Part shown: piece after piece, positions 47,342-60,242 of the stretch
How the letters are laid out: every line of letters starts with the position of its first letter
Position numbering within the stretch: the stretch's first letter is position 1
From: Vibrio rumoiensis
GTDB taxonomy: Bacteria > Pseudomonadota > Gammaproteobacteria > Enterobacterales > Vibrionaceae
DNA: 64,000 nucleotides
Direction of reading: 5' to 3'
NCBI RefSeq assembly: GCF_002218045.2
Contig: NZ_AP018685.1
Span: 682,001-746,000, forward strand
Notes under the pieces: generated by a model
Told to the model about the DNA's origin: nothing
The model's input: the letters and a program-made list of their open reading frames with translations, nothing else
The model's database searches: none
Program-made: the position numbers and the translations under genes

Positions 47342-49558
47342 ATGGTCGCAGTTAGAAGCGCACATTTAAATAAAAACGAAGAGTTTGAACTGGAATCTTG
47401 GATTGCAAGCCTACATCAAGACGGCAAAACCAGTAATAAATTGACGCAAGTCTACCAAGAGTGTGAAAGTTTACTCCGTGATCACCCCGCCCGTTCATTG
47501 TTGCTGTGGCGTGGTCGCGAGATGATCGAAATTCTTATTACATTATCGATGGACCGCCCAACATTAATGGCGGCGCAACTCTTTCCGATTGTGACCGCTG
47601 GGCTCTTTGAGCGTGAAACCTTAATTGAAACTTACGGTAAAGAAATCGTAAAACTGATTGACGGCGTTGAAGAAATGGCGGCAATTGGACAATTAAATGT
47701 CAGTCTTGATGATTCAGAAGCCTCAGAACAAGTCGATAACGTCCGCCGCATGCTACTTGCGATGGTGGATGATTTTCGCTGTGTGGTGATAAAGTTAGCG
47801 GAACGTATTTGTAACTTACGTGAAGTAAAAAATGAGCCTGATGAGATTCGCCAATCTGCGGCAAAAGAATGTGCCAATATCTATGCGCCACTGGCCAACC
47901 GATTAGGTATCGGTCAGTTAAAATGGGAAATTGAAGATTACGCGTTTCGCTATCAACAGTCTGATATCTACAAGAAAATTGCTAAACAGCTGTCTGAGCG
48001 TCGAATCGTTCGAGAGCAGTACATTCATGACTTTGTGACCAACTTATCCAAAGACATGAAAGCGGCCAATATTAATGCTGAAGTCAGCGGGCGGCCAAAG
48101 CACATCTATAGCATTTGGCGAAAAATGCAGAAGAAGAACTTGGCGTTTGATGAGTTGTTTGATGTGCGAGCCGTGAGAATTATTGCTGACCAATTGCAAG
48201 ATTGCTACGCGGCATTAGGTATGGTGCACACCAAATATAAGCACCTACCAAGTGAGTTTGATGATTACGTCGCGAACCCGAAACCAAATGGCTACCAATC
48301 CATCCACACCGTGGTACTTGGTCCTGAAGGCAAAACCATTGAGATCCAAATTCGAACCAAGCAAATGCATGAAGATTCGGAGCTTGGCGTGGCTGCGCAC
48401 TGGAAATATAAAGAAGGCAGCTCAGCAGGACGTAGTGGTTATGATGAAAAGATCACTTGGCTACGTAAATTAATTGATTGGCAAGAAGAGATGGCAGATT
48501 CTGGCGAAATGCTGGATGAATTGCGCAGCCAAGTATTTGATGATCGGGTTTATGCCTTTACTCCACGTGGCGATGTGGTCGATTTACCGATGGGCGCGAC
48601 CCCATTGGATTTTGCTTATCATATTCACTCCGAGGTGGGGCATCGTTGTATTGGTGCCAAAGTCGGTGGGCGTATCGTTCCGTTTACTCATAAGCTCGCG
48701 ATGGGTGATCAAGTTGAGATCATTACTCAAAAAGAGCCAAATCCTTCTCGAGATTGGTTAAACCCAAGTTTAGGCTTTGTTCATTCAGGGCGAGCACGGG
48801 CCAAAATCAATGCTTGGTTTAGAAAGCAAAGCCGAGAGAAAAACCTTGAAGCGGGTAAAGATATTCTTGAAGTTGAGTTGCAAAAAATCGGTGCGACTTT
48901 AAAAGATGCGCAACAATATGCGTTGAAGCGTTTTAATGTGAACTCACCAGATGAACTTTATGCTGGCATTGGTAGTGGTGATTTACGTATTAACCAAGTC
49001 GTGAATCATATTAATGCCTTGGTAAATAAGCCAACGGCAGAAGAGGAAGACCAGCAAGCGTTAGCTAAGCTTCAAGAGTCACAAGTTTCGCATGAAAGTC
49101 GTCCACGTAAAGATGCGGTCGTGGTGCAAGGGGTAGATAACCTCATGAACCATTTAGCTCGATGTTGTCAGCCGATCCCCGGTGATGATATTTGTGGTTA
49201 TATTACGCAAGGTCGAGGCATTTCAGTGCATCGTACCGACTGTGAACAGTTGGATGAGTTAAGGCACCATGCTCCTGAACGAATCATTGAAACGGTCTGG
49301 GGGAGTGGCTTTACTGGGCTATATATTTTGACCATTCGTATTGAGGCGTTGGAGCGCAGTGGCTTACTGAAAGATATCACGGCATTATTTGCCAATGAGA
49401 AACTGAAAGTGAGCAGTATGAATGGACGTACTGATTATAAGCGTCAGATTGTGATCATGGACTTTAATTTAGAAGTTCAAAATGTGGAAATCTTATCGCG
49501 TATCATTGCTCGGATTGAGCAATTAAAGGATGTGCTAAGAGTGAAGCGTTTAAAATAA
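47342..49558 (+). CDS. relA: GTP pyrophosphokinase RelA
   Basis: 738 residues (E. coli 744). Ribosome-bound (p)ppGpp synthetase of the stringent response. The N-terminal hydrolase-like domain lacks the HD motif, so it is inactive, as in all RelA. The synthetase domain (about 240-390) shows GRPKHIYSIWRKMQ and the conserved YEIQIRT-like IEIQIRTKQMHEDSELGVAAHWKYK. TGS domain (VYAFTPRGDVVDLP), then zinc-finger (ARCCQPIPGDDICGY) and C-terminal ACT domain. 137 bp after rlmD. Confidence 0.97.
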   Translation: MVAVRSAHLNKNEEFELESWIASLHQDGKTSNKLTQVYQECESLLRDHPARSLLLWRGREMIEILITLSMDRPTLMAAQLFPIVTAGLFERETLIETYGKEIVKLIDGVEEMAAIGQLNVSLDDSEASEQVDNVRRMLLAMVDDFRCVVIKLAERICNLREVKNEPDEIRQSAAKECANIYAPLANRLGIGQLKWEIEDYAFRYQQSDIYKKIAKQLSERRIVREQYIHDFVTNLSKDMKAANINAEVSGRPKHIYSIWRKMQKKNLAFDELFDVRAVRIIADQLQDCYAALGMVHTKYKHLPSEFDDYVANPKPNGYQSIHTVVLGPEGKTIEIQIRTKQMHEDSELGVAAHWKYKEGSSAGRSGYDEKITWLRKLIDWQEEMADSGEMLDELRSQVFDDRVYAFTPRGDVVDLPMGATPLDFAYHIHSEVGHRCIGAKVGGRIVPFTHKLAMGDQVEIITQKEPNPSRDWLNPSLGFVHSGRARAKINAWFRKQSREKNLEAGKDILEVELQKIGATLKDAQQYALKRFNVNSPDELYAGIGSGDLRINQVVNHINALVNKPTAEEEDQQALAKLQESQVSHESRPRKDAVVVQGVDNLMNHLARCCQPIPGDDICGYITQGRGISVHRTDCEQLDELRHHAPERIIETVWGSGFTGLYILTIRIEALERSGLLKDITALFANEKLKVSSMNGRTDYKRQIVIMDFNLEVQNVEILSRIIARIEQLKDVLRVKRLK

Positions 49559-49570
49559 TGACGGATAAAT

Positions 49571-49603
49571 CAAAACACCGCTTAAATTTTTAAGCGGTGT
49601 TTT
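49571..49603 (+). terminator. relA terminator
   Basis: AAAACACCGCTTAAA-TTT-TTTAAGCGGTGTTTT-like stem directly after the relA stop; symmetrical A/T tracts. Confidence 0.9.
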
Positions 49604-49655
49604 GCTATCTACAACCCAGACCCACTATTTTAGAAAAGAACATAAAGAGAAAACC

Positions 49656-50456
49656 ATGACATCACCAATCGAACAACTTAAATCCATTATGCAGCAACTG
49701 CGTGACCCAAAAAATGGATGTCCTTGGGATAAAAAACAGACCTTTGATTCGATCATTCCACACACCATAGAAGAAACTTATGAAGTGGTGGATGCTATTC
49801 ATAATCAAGATTGGCAAAACCTACAAGAAGAATTAGGTGACTTACTCTTTCAAGTGATTTTTTATAGCCAATTGGCCAATGAACAACAACTTTTTGATTT
49901 TGATGATGTGGTGAAAGGGGTAAATGACAAACTAATACGCCGCCATCCACACGTTTTCTCTGATGAAAAAATTGAAGATGAAGACGCACTTAATGCTCGT
50001 TGGGAATTAGAGAAGCAAAAAGAAAAATCACAGCAAGGCAAAGTCGAAGAAAGTATTCTAGACTCTATACCAAAAGCATTACCCGCGTTATCTCGCGCCA
50101 ATAAACTACAGAAAAAATGCGCTAAATATGGCTTCGATTGGGGAACCTTAGGACCGGTTGTGGATAAGGTGCATGAAGAAATTGATGAAGTAATGGAAGA
50201 GGCTTTGCAAGTGGATAAAAATGAGCAACGCATCGAAGAAGAGCTCGGTGACTTGATGTTTGCAACGGTGAATCTAGTCCGTCATTTGGGTAAAGATCCT
50301 GAAGTGACACTCACCAAAGCTAATAATAAATTTGAGCGACGTTTTCGTGGTGTGGAATCAATCATCTCAGGGCAAGGTAAGTTATTGACAGATTGTTCGT
50401 TGCAAGAATTAGATATTCAGTGGGAAAATGTCAAACTGTCTGAAAAAAGAATCTAG
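49656..50456 (+). CDS. mazG: Nucleoside triphosphate pyrophosphohydrolase MazG
   Basis: 266 residues from the ATG at 49656 (AAAGAGAAAACC upstream; family start [18 protein letters not shown]); the open frame extends 18 codons further into the terminator, which is unlikely to be translated. Two tandem MazG domains: [10 protein letters not shown] and [13 protein letters not shown] in the first, [11 protein letters not shown] and [14 protein letters not shown] in the second, each with the metal-binding EExxE/D pattern. It degrades (d)NTPs and lowers ppGpp-dependent effects. No mazEF pair lies beside it, unlike E. coli. Confidence 0.95.
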   Translation: MTSPIEQLKSIMQQLRDPKNGCPWDKKQTFDSIIPHTIEETYEVVDAIHNQDWQNLQEELGDLLFQVIFYSQLANEQQLFDFDDVVKGVNDKLIRRHPHVFSDEKIEDEDALNARWELEKQKEKSQQGKVEESILDSIPKALPALSRANKLQKKCAKYGFDWGTLGPVVDKVHEEIDEVMEEALQVDKNEQRIEEELGDLMFATVNLVRHLGKDPEVTLTKANNKFERRFRGVESIISGQGKLLTDCSLQELDIQWENVKLSEKRI

Positions 50457-50592
50457 GCTACAGTTTTATCTTTTATTGATTGTTTTTTATGAATATTTTC
50501 TGGTTGGGTAGTACTGCTTTCATTACTGAGAAAGCTAAATTGATTTGAAGCAAGAAATAAATTAATCGAGTGTGATAGATTTCACGTTGTAG

Positions 50593-52308
<1,716 letters not shown>

Positions 52309-52424
52309 TTGCCTTTGGCTGCTAATTTAATTAGCAAGAATTTGAAAAGTAAGATGTAAAAGGGATACGGGTAGTGGCTTTATGTTGTGCGACTACCCAC
52401 TAATTTGACATTTATTATATTTAA

Positions 52425-53744
<1,320 letters not shown>

Positions 53745-53775
53745 TTCGTCATTGAATTAGTTTGATTGATACTTT

Positions 53776-53804
53776 GAAATCCTCGCTTCGGCGGGGATTT
53801 TTTT
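53776..53804 (+). terminator. eno terminator
   Basis: AAATCCTCGC-TTCG-GCGGGGATTT with a UUCG tetraloop and T tract. Confidence 0.94.
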
Positions 53805-53825
53805 GTTTGCGGAAATGGAAAAGAC

Positions 53826-53965
53826 GGAATCTCGTTTCTCGGGCGCTACGCTGCTCGTAGCTCGGAAAAGAAAGAGCAGAGCTATAACGATCGAAATATA
53901 CACTTTTCCTAGCAACTAGTAACGAGAAGCGAAGCGACTCTAGCAGCGCAGCGAGCCTAGTATTT
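53826..53965. repeat. Vibrio-type intergenic repeat cluster between eno and ftsB
   Basis: Contains GAATCTCGTTTCTCG, shared with the hairpin repeat after era (38167), an inverted pair GCTACG...CGTAGC, CTAGCAACTAG and short GCGAAGCGACTC/CGCAGCGAGCC runs. No reading frame and no T tract. It fills the 302-bp gap, leaving about 80 bp for the ftsB promoter. Confidence 0.6.
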
Positions 53966-54046
53966 GGTAAATTTTAAACGCTTTGTTCATGATCCGTTGT
54001 CCTGAATGAGGTATCATTAGCGCAATAATTTTTTAGTGAGTAGACG

Positions 54047-54358
54047 ATGAGAATATTTACTTTAGTGCTCATTGCCATCTTGGCTACCCTGCAATATGAC
54101 TTATTTTTTGGTAAGAACGGCATCATTGATTATCAAGCGGTTCATTCTGATATTGCTGTGCAGCAAGAGGTCAATAACAGTTTGAAAAAGCGCAATCATC
54201 TGATGTTTGCTGAAATCGATGATTTGCGCCAAGGCTTAGATGCGATCGAAGAGCGTGCTCGTCATGAACTAGGCATGATCAAAAATGGTGAAACCTTTTA
54301 TCGAATTATTGGCGATGACTCAGAAGCCAATGCAACGTTCAATTCAGATGATAACTAA
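54047..54358 (+). CDS. ftsB: Cell division protein FtsB
   Basis: 103 residues (E. coli 103). Bitopic divisome protein forming the FtsQLB complex that triggers septal wall synthesis. N-terminal membrane helix about 3-20, then a periplasmic coiled coil (about 30-75, [22 protein letters not shown]) and a conserved [21 protein letters not shown] end. First gene of the ftsB-ispD-ispF-truD-surE-pcm-nlpD run; two bases before ispD. Confidence 0.95.
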   Translation: MRIFTLVLIAILATLQYDLFFGKNGIIDYQAVHSDIAVQQEVNNSLKKRNHLMFAEIDDLRQGLDAIEERARHELGMIKNGETFYRIIGDDSEANATFNSDDN

Positions 54359-54360
54359 CC

Positions 54361-55077
54361 ATGATTAACTTTCCACACCAGTTTGCCGTCGTGGTGCCTG
54401 CCGCGGGGGTAGGCAAGCGAATGCAGGCTAACCATCCTAAGCAGTATTTATCTCTACACGGTAAAACCATCCTTGAGCATACCGTCGACAATTTATTATC
54501 TCATCCTCAAATTGATCTCGTCGTTATTGCCGTCAGTGATGGTGATGAATATTTCGCAGATCTTGGTTTAGCCCAAGTTAATAATATTATTCGAGTTTCT
54601 GGTGGTGAAGAGCGAGTCGATTCGGTGCTTTCCGGTTTAGAGTATTTATCCGAACATTATGCCGGCCGCTACCCATGGGTCATGGTGCATGATGCTGCTC
54701 GCCCTTGTTTGACACATGCTGATATCAACAAGTTAATCAATGACTGCCAACAAGCAAATCGTGGTGGTATTTTAGCCGCGCCAGTACGAGATACTATGAA
54801 ACGGTCTTGTGTTCAAAATGGATGGAATACGATTGATCAAACGGTGGATCGTGGCCAATTATGGCATGCGTTGACTCCCCAGCTTTTTCCGTTAATTGAG
54901 CTAAAAGCAGCATTAATCGATGGGTTAGCGAGTCAAAAAGTGATTACCGACGAAGCGTCTGCGATGGAGTATTCAGGTTATCGACCGCTACTGGTTCAGG
55001 GGCGGTCGGATAACCTTAAAGTCACACAGCCAGAAGATTTAGCCTTAGCCGAATTTTTCTTATCTCAGCGTACTTAA
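54361..55077 (+). CDS. ispD: 2-C-methyl-D-erythritol 4-phosphate cytidylyltransferase
   Basis: 238 residues (E. coli 236). Third step of the MEP isoprenoid pathway, forming CDP-methylerythritol. CTP-binding loop [20 protein letters not shown] at about 10-29, [12 protein letters not shown] with the catalytic Asp region, PVRDTMKRS and the C-terminal [15 protein letters not shown]. 20 bp before ispF, its pathway partner. Confidence 0.97.
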   Translation: MINFPHQFAVVVPAAGVGKRMQANHPKQYLSLHGKTILEHTVDNLLSHPQIDLVVIAVSDGDEYFADLGLAQVNNIIRVSGGEERVDSVLSGLEYLSEHYAGRYPWVMVHDAARPCLTHADINKLINDCQQANRGGILAAPVRDTMKRSCVQNGWNTIDQTVDRGQLWHALTPQLFPLIELKAALIDGLASQKVITDEASAMEYSGYRPLLVQGRSDNLKVTQPEDLALAEFFLSQRT

Positions 55078-55097
55078 ATGAAATTATAGGAATAATT

Positions 55098-55574
55098 ATG
55101 ATTCGAATTGGTCATGGTTTTGATGTGCATAAATTCGGTGGTGAAGGCCCTGTGATTATTGGTGGCGTGGCGATTCCTTATGAACAAGGTCTAATTGCAC
55201 ACTCTGATGGTGATGTGGCGTTGCATGCTTTAACGGATGCTTTATTGGGCGCGATTGCGGCAGGGGATATTGGTAAGCACTTTCCTGATACCGATGATAA
55301 ATGGAAAGGTGCTGATAGCCGAGCTTTGCTACGCGAAGTGTATCGCTTCGTAAAACAGAAAGGCTACGCATTGGGGAATGCGGATGTCACCATTATTGCT
55401 CAAGCGCCTAAAATGTTGCCATTTATTCAAAGTATGCGAGAGGCTATCGCTGCAGATTTAGAAACCGATATTGATAATATTAATGTCAAAGCGACCACCA
55501 CTGAAAAACTCGGTTTTACTGGTCGTAAAGAAGGCATAGCATGCGAAGCGGTTGCTTTAATCGTTCGCCAATAA
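55098..55574 (+). CDS. ispF: 2-C-methyl-D-erythritol 2,4-cyclodiphosphate synthase
   Basis: 158 residues (E. coli 159). Trimeric zinc enzyme forming MEcPP in the MEP pathway. Zn ligands Asp/His in [13 protein letters not shown] (D9, H11) and His in [22 protein letters not shown]-terminal [20 protein letters not shown] binds the nucleotide. Good AGGAATAATT ribosome site. Confidence 0.98.
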   Translation: MIRIGHGFDVHKFGGEGPVIIGGVAIPYEQGLIAHSDGDVALHALTDALLGAIAAGDIGKHFPDTDDKWKGADSRALLREVYRFVKQKGYALGNADVTIIAQAPKMLPFIQSMREAIAADLETDIDNINVKATTTEKLGFTGRKEGIACEAVALIVRQ

Positions 55575-55601
55575 TTTTTATAAATAAAAAGATCTTAACT
55601 C

Positions 55602-56660
55602 ATGACTGATATTTTAGCGCCATTTGCATACCTACTAGGTCAACCTATAGCTCAAGCTAAGTTAAAAACCAAAGCAGAAGATTTTCAAGTAATAGAAGAC
55701 CTTGGTTTTGAGTTTTCAGGTGTTGGTGAACATTTGATGGTGAAAATTCGCAAGCAAGGTGAAAACACCACTTTTGTGGCCAATGAAGTGGCAAGAATAT
55801 GTGGCGTACCATCAAAAAATGTCGGTTGGGCAGGATTGAAAGATCGTCATGCCGTGACAGAGCAATGGTTAAGCGTCCACTTACCAAATCCTGAAATGAA
55901 CTTTGATGCAGCGGCTTTAGAAGCGCAGCACCCGAGTATTAAAGTGCTTGAAACGGCTCGTCATAATAAAAAATTACGCCCGGGTGACTTAGCGGGCAAC
56001 CAATTTGTCATTCGTTTAGTTGATGTGACTGATATTGACGATGTGACAGAGCGTCTTGAAAAAATCAAGCAAAGTGGCGTGCCAAATTATTATGGCTCAC
56101 AGCGCTTCGGTCGCGATGGTAATAACTTAATCGAAGCTCGCCGTTGGGGTCGTGACAATGTGCGCACTCGTAATCAAAATAAACGCAGCATGTATTTATC
56201 AACGGCGCGCTCTTGGATCTTCAATCATATTTTGTCTCACCGAATTGAAAATTCTCTATTTAACCAATTGATTGAAGGTGATTTAGTTCAAACGGCTCAA
56301 GGTGAATTGCAAACCGTAGAAGCGAATACGCTAGAATCCTTACAATCTCAACTTGAACAAGGTAGCGTGTTTTTAACGGCGGCATTGGCTGGCGATAATG
56401 CGCTTCCAACTCACGGCCCTGCACAGCAACTTGAAAATCAATTCTTGGATGCAGAAGAAGATTTGATGAAGCTGATCCGTGGTAATCGTATGCGTCATGA
56501 TCGCCGTGTGGTTGGATTAAAAGCGGACAATATGCATTGGCAAGTCGATGGTAGCGATGTTGTGGTTTCTTTTTCTTTACCAGCTGGATGTTTTGCCACC
56601 TCGATCTTAAGAGAAGTGGTTGGTGCGATTGAAGTTGAGCGAGTCTACGCGGATGAGTGA
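55602..56660 (+). CDS. truD: tRNA pseudouridine13 synthase TruD
   Basis: 352 residues (E. coli 349). Makes pseudouridine at position 13 of tRNA-Glu. Catalytic D81 in GWAGLKDRHAVTEQWLS, NYYGSQRFGRDGNNL in the middle (TruD signature), and a C-terminal catalytic-domain end SFSLPAGCFATSILREVV. 35 bp before surE. Confidence 0.97.
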   Translation: MTDILAPFAYLLGQPIAQAKLKTKAEDFQVIEDLGFEFSGVGEHLMVKIRKQGENTTFVANEVARICGVPSKNVGWAGLKDRHAVTEQWLSVHLPNPEMNFDAAALEAQHPSIKVLETARHNKKLRPGDLAGNQFVIRLVDVTDIDDVTERLEKIKQSGVPNYYGSQRFGRDGNNLIEARRWGRDNVRTRNQNKRSMYLSTARSWIFNHILSHRIENSLFNQLIEGDLVQTAQGELQTVEANTLESLQSQLEQGSVFLTAALAGDNALPTHGPAQQLENQFLDAEEDLMKLIRGNRMRHDRRVVGLKADNMHWQVDGSDVVVSFSLPAGCFATSILREVVGAIEVERVYADE

Positions 56661-56695
56661 TCTCCTCAAGATGAAAAATTCAACAAGGATGAAGA

Positions 56696-57436
56696 ATGAA
56701 AATATTATTAAGTAATGATGATGGTGTGAATGCCCAAGGGATCAATACTCTAGCGGAAGTCTTGTCTGAGATCGCAGAGATCATTATTGTCGCACCCGAT
56801 CGAAACCGATCGGGTGCTTCAAACTCATTAACATTAGAAACACCGTTGCGAGTGACTCAAGTTCGACCTAATGTGTACTCGGTTCAAGGAACACCAACCG
56901 ATTGTGTGCATTTTGCTTTAAATGAATTATTAAAGTCCGATATGCCTGATTTAGTGGTTTCCGGGATCAATCATGGTGCAAACCTTGGTGATGACGTGCT
57001 TTATTCAGGAACGGTGGCTGCCGCGATGGAAGGGCATTTTCTTGGTGTTCAGTCGATAGCTATTTCGCTGGTGGGAAAAACACACTTTGATACCGCAGCA
57101 CAAATTGCCAAAGATCTTGTTTTGCAGCATGTGAAAAATCCGGTTCCAGCCAATCACTTAATCAGCGTTAATGTGCCCGATCTATCATTAGAGCAACTTG
57201 GAGCGACTCGAGTGACTCGACTTGGTGCTCGCCATCATGCGGAAGATATGATTAAACAAAAAGATCCACGTGGTGCTGATATTTATTGGCTTGGCCCTCC
57301 GGGTAAAGAAGCCGATGCCGGAGAGGGAACGGACTTTTATGCGATTGAAAAAGGAGAAGTTTCAATCACTCCGTTGCGTGTTGACCTTACAGCCCATGAA
57401 GCACTATCTAAAATGGAAAACTGGGTAAGACCTTAA
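56696..57436 (+). CDS. surE: 5'/3'-nucleotidase SurE
   Basis: 246 residues (E. coli 253). Divalent-metal nucleotidase and exopolyphosphatase linked to stationary-phase survival. Metal residues D8 and D9 in [27 protein letters not shown], and [25 protein letters not shown] with the Asn ligand. 18 bp before pcm. In E. coli surE overlaps truD; here a short gap with AACAAGGATG ribosome site separates them. Confidence 0.97.
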   Translation: MKILLSNDDGVNAQGINTLAEVLSEIAEIIIVAPDRNRSGASNSLTLETPLRVTQVRPNVYSVQGTPTDCVHFALNELLKSDMPDLVVSGINHGANLGDDVLYSGTVAAAMEGHFLGVQSIAISLVGKTHFDTAAQIAKDLVLQHVKNPVPANHLISVNVPDLSLEQLGATRVTRLGARHHAEDMIKQKDPRGADIYWLGPPGKEADAGEGTDFYAIEKGEVSITPLRVDLTAHEALSKMENWVRP

Positions 57437-57453
57437 GAATACAACAGGACAAA

Positions 57454-58080
57454 ATGAAGAATATAAAAGCAGACCAATTGGTGTCTTTTTTACAGCAAAA
57501 AGGAATTACCGACACTCGACTTTTGGATGTTATGAAGTCCTTACCTCGCGAGTATTTTTTATCGGAAGCAATGCGCCATCAAGCCTATGATAATAACGCT
57601 TTACCGATTGGAGCGGGGCAAACTATTTCTCAGCCTTACATCGTGGCTAAGATGACTCAATTATTGGACCTAAAGCCAAGGAGTCGTGTATTAGAAGTCG
57701 GCACCGGTTCAGGCTATCAAACTGCCGTGTTATCAAAGTTAGTTGATCATGTTTATTCGGTAGAGCGTATTAAATCGTTGCAATGGGATGCTAAGCGTCG
57801 CTTGAAACATTTGGATATTTATAATGTCTCAACTAAACACGGTGATGGTTGGCAAGGTTGGCCATCGAAAGGACCGTTTGATGCCATTATTGTTACAGCT
57901 GCCGCCGCTCAACTCCCTGAAATATTGCTTGAGCAATTAGCAGAAGGCGGTGTTTTAGTCATACCAATTGGTGACAAGCATCAAGAATTGATAAAAATAG
58001 AAAAAAAAGATGGAGAGTGTATTTCTACTTTGGTAGAAGTCGTTCGCTTTGTTCCGCTGATCCCAGGCGAACTCGCTTAA
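57454..58080 (+). CDS. pcm: Protein-L-isoaspartate O-methyltransferase
   Basis: 208 residues (E. coli 208). Repairs isoaspartyl residues in aged proteins using [25 protein letters not shown] (about 48-69) contains the substrate-binding Ser, motif I is [16 protein letters not shown] (about 79-94), and the C-terminus [11 protein letters not shown] matches the family. Linked to surE and nlpD in a survival gene cluster. Confidence 0.97.
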   Translation: MKNIKADQLVSFLQQKGITDTRLLDVMKSLPREYFLSEAMRHQAYDNNALPIGAGQTISQPYIVAKMTQLLDLKPRSRVLEVGTGSGYQTAVLSKLVDHVYSVERIKSLQWDAKRRLKHLDIYNVSTKHGDGWQGWPSKGPFDAIIVTAAAAQLPEILLEQLAEGGVLVIPIGDKHQELIKIEKKDGECISTLVEVVRFVPLIPGELA

Positions 58081-58108
58081 TACACATAAGGTACTCAGGT
58101 TGTTGTCG

Positions 58109-58903
58109 ATGAGAAATACGCTAATCGCTTTGTTTTTATTTGCTTTTTTAGCTGGATGTTCATTCAATCCTTCTAAAGATAGCCGTGGTAGCTACAAAGG
58201 CAGTTACTATGTAGTAGAAAAAGGCGATTCAGTCTATTTAATTTCTTATCTCGCAGATAAAAATGTCAATGACATCATTAGCTTCAACCATTTAAAGCCA
58301 CCTTATACGATTCATCCTGGTCAAAAATTAAACTTGTGGCGTCCCGTTTATATCCCGCCAGTATTTGATGGTACTGGCGCTGGAGATAGCCAAATAGCCT
58401 CTACTTCTACGACTAAAGTGGCACAAAAACAGTCAACTTCCCCAGTTGTACAACCTAAGTCAAAGGAGTATGTTGAGCCTCAGACGACACAAAATAATAA
58501 TAAAACCGTCACCCAATCTACATCGAGTTACGCCAAGGTAGGACGCTGGGTGTGGCCAACAAGAGGCAGAGTGATAAGCAAGTTCTCAGTGGGTGACCAA
58601 GGCAACAAAGGGATTGATATTGCGGGACAAAGAGGGCAGGACGTAGTTGCAACGGCAGCAGGTGTGGTCGTTTACGCTGGTAACGCGCTCAGAGGTTATG
58701 GAAACTTGATTATTATCAAACATAATGACGAGTATCTTAGTGCCTATGCCCACAATGACAGTTTATTGATTAAAGAAGGTCAGTCGGTTAAAACTGGCCA
58801 GAAAATTGCATCAATGGGGAGTACGGGGACAAACAGTGTTCGCCTACACTTCGAAATTCGATACAAAGGTAAGTCAGTGAATCCAGAGCACTACTTACAA
58901 TAA
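58109..58903 (+). CDS. nlpD: Murein hydrolase activator NlpD
   Basis: 264 residues from the ATG at 58109; the frame extends three codons to TTG. Outer-membrane lipoprotein activating amidase AmiC at the septum. Lipobox LAGC (C17), LysM domain about 36-82 (YYVVEKGDSVYLISYLADK...IHPGQKLNLW), a Ser/Thr/Gln-rich linker, then a LytM/M23 domain from about 150. The metal-binding HxxxD is replaced by NKGIDIAG, so it is a non-catalytic LytM activator. In E. coli the main rpoS promoter lies within nlpD, so rpoS transcripts probably start inside this gene. Confidence 0.95.
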   Translation: MRNTLIALFLFAFLAGCSFNPSKDSRGSYKGSYYVVEKGDSVYLISYLADKNVNDIISFNHLKPPYTIHPGQKLNLWRPVYIPPVFDGTGAGDSQIASTSTTKVAQKQSTSPVVQPKSKEYVEPQTTQNNNKTVTQSTSSYAKVGRWVWPTRGRVISKFSVGDQGNKGIDIAGQRGQDVVATAAGVVVYAGNALRGYGNLIIIKHNDEYLSAYAHNDSLLIKEGQSVKTGQKIASMGSTGTNSVRLHFEIRYKGKSVNPEHYLQ

Positions 58904-58959
58904 TGACATATTAAGTTGTTATGTCTTGCTAAAACTTTATTCGCCAAGGGGAGGCGCTT

Positions 58960-59457
58960 ATGAGTATCAGCAATGCAGTAACCAAAATAAACGACATCGA
59001 TGATTCTGAATTTGATGTTGAGGCTATGGAAGCCGAAGCGATCTCACAAAAAGAAGAAGTAAAAGAAGAGTATGAAGTATCGGCTAAAAGTCTTGATGCG
59101 ACTCAACTTTATCTTAGTGAAATTGGCTTTTCTCCACTCTTAACCGCAGAAGAAGAAGTTCTGTATGCTCGTCGTGCACTTCGTGGTGATGCGGCAGCAC
59201 GTAAACGCATGATTGAAAGTAATTTGCGTTTGGTGGTTAAGATTTCTCGCCGTTATAACAGCCGTGGTTTAGCCTTACTTGATCTTATTGAAGAAGGGAA
59301 TTTAGGTTTGATTCGTGCGGTAGAAAAGTTCGATCCTGAGCGAGGTTTTCGCTTTTCAACTTATGCTACGTGGTGGATTCGTCAAACCATCGAACGCGCT
59401 TTAATGAATCAAACACGCACCATTAGGTGTAAGCGCATCATAAACCCCGCATTCTAA
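58960..59457 (+). pseudogene. rpoS: RpoS (stationary-phase sigma factor), 5' fragment interrupted by IS66
   Basis: A strong GGGGAGG ribosome site and an intact N-terminus. Codons 1-156 give region 1.2 ([21 protein letters not shown]), core-binding region 2.1-2.2 and the -10 recognition segment ([27 protein letters not shown]). The frame then enters the IS at 59429 and stops at 59457 after nine foreign residues (CKRIINPAF), giving 165 residues. Removing the IS and one copy of the 8-bp repeat joins 469 bp here to 503 bp at 61817-62319 as a perfect 324-codon frame (323 residues), so the gene was intact before insertion. Regions 3 and 4 are missing from this product; no functional RpoS can be made. 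Confidence 0.97.
59421..59428. repeat. Target-site duplication, left of IS66 copy 2
   Basis: CATTAGGT, repeated at 61809-61816; part of codons for the RTIRLP stretch of rpoS. Confidence 0.95.
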
Positions 59458-59516
59458 TCGTCTAGCCCGAATAATAAGATCAAACCTCCAACCCAAAGCA
59501 GCAAAGGAGATTTGAA

Positions 59517-59835
59517 ATGGCCAAACGACGCACTAACCAAGAATGGCGAACCCTGTTCGAACGCTATGAATCCAGCCAACTATCACAACGATTATTCTGT
59601 GAACGTAACGGCCTCAGCCTTTCCACTTTTATGCTAAGCACCAACAGTTAAAGCACATCGAAAACCGAACACGGTTGGCTTTGTTAAAGCAGAAGTCGTT
59701 GAAAAGACCACAAAGTATCAAGCCACTCACCTTGCCGTTGCCAATATGACCCTGCTCGTCAATGATGTTGAACTGAGCATCCCACAAGGCACGCCAGCGA
59801 CCTATCTTGCAGAACTTATCGGTGCGCTGTCATGA
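59517..59835 (+). pseudogene. tnpA: IS66 tnpA, frameshifted, copy 2
   Basis: Reads as copy 1 to LSTF, then the T run after CCAC is TTTT instead of TTTTT, shifting to MLSTNS-stop after about 44 codons. A second loss (AAAA for AAAAA in CATCGAAAACCG) follows 29 bases later. Both are single-base contractions of A/T homopolymers, so sequencing error must be considered. Confidence 0.9.
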
Positions 59836-60183
59836 AACGTATGCTCAGTGCTCCCGAAATCTATCTCTATCGCGAAAGCGTCGATTTTAGAAAGTCCATC
59901 AACGGCCTCGCTGCGATTATCGAAAATGACACCGACTTGCCCTTGGGCAGCGGCGCACTATTCCTGTTCACCAACAAACAGCGCGATAAAGTCAAAGTGT
60001 TGTACTGGGATAAAACAGGCTTTGCTCTTTGGTACAAGCGCCTTGAAAAGCCAAATATAAATGGCCTTCCAAAGAGAAAATGACGTGTTTACCCTGACTC
60101 ATTTCGAGCTTGATAGGCTGCTTTCAGGCTTCACGATTATCGGCCATAAACCCGTTAAAATAGAAGATTTTACAATGACTTAA
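59832..60183 (+). pseudogene. tnpB: IS66 tnpB, frameshifted, copy 2
   Basis: Has the A deletion at GAAAAGCC seen in copy 1, plus a second one downstream (AGAGAAAATGACG against AGAGAAAAATGACG). The readable product is 83 residues ending NGLPKRK. The ancestral stop (TAA at 60181) is still present in the original frame. Confidence 0.85.
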
Positions 60184-60242
60184 TCGATAATATAGTCTTA
60201 TCCACCAAGCGTTAACGGCATGATTTTAGTATAATAAATGCC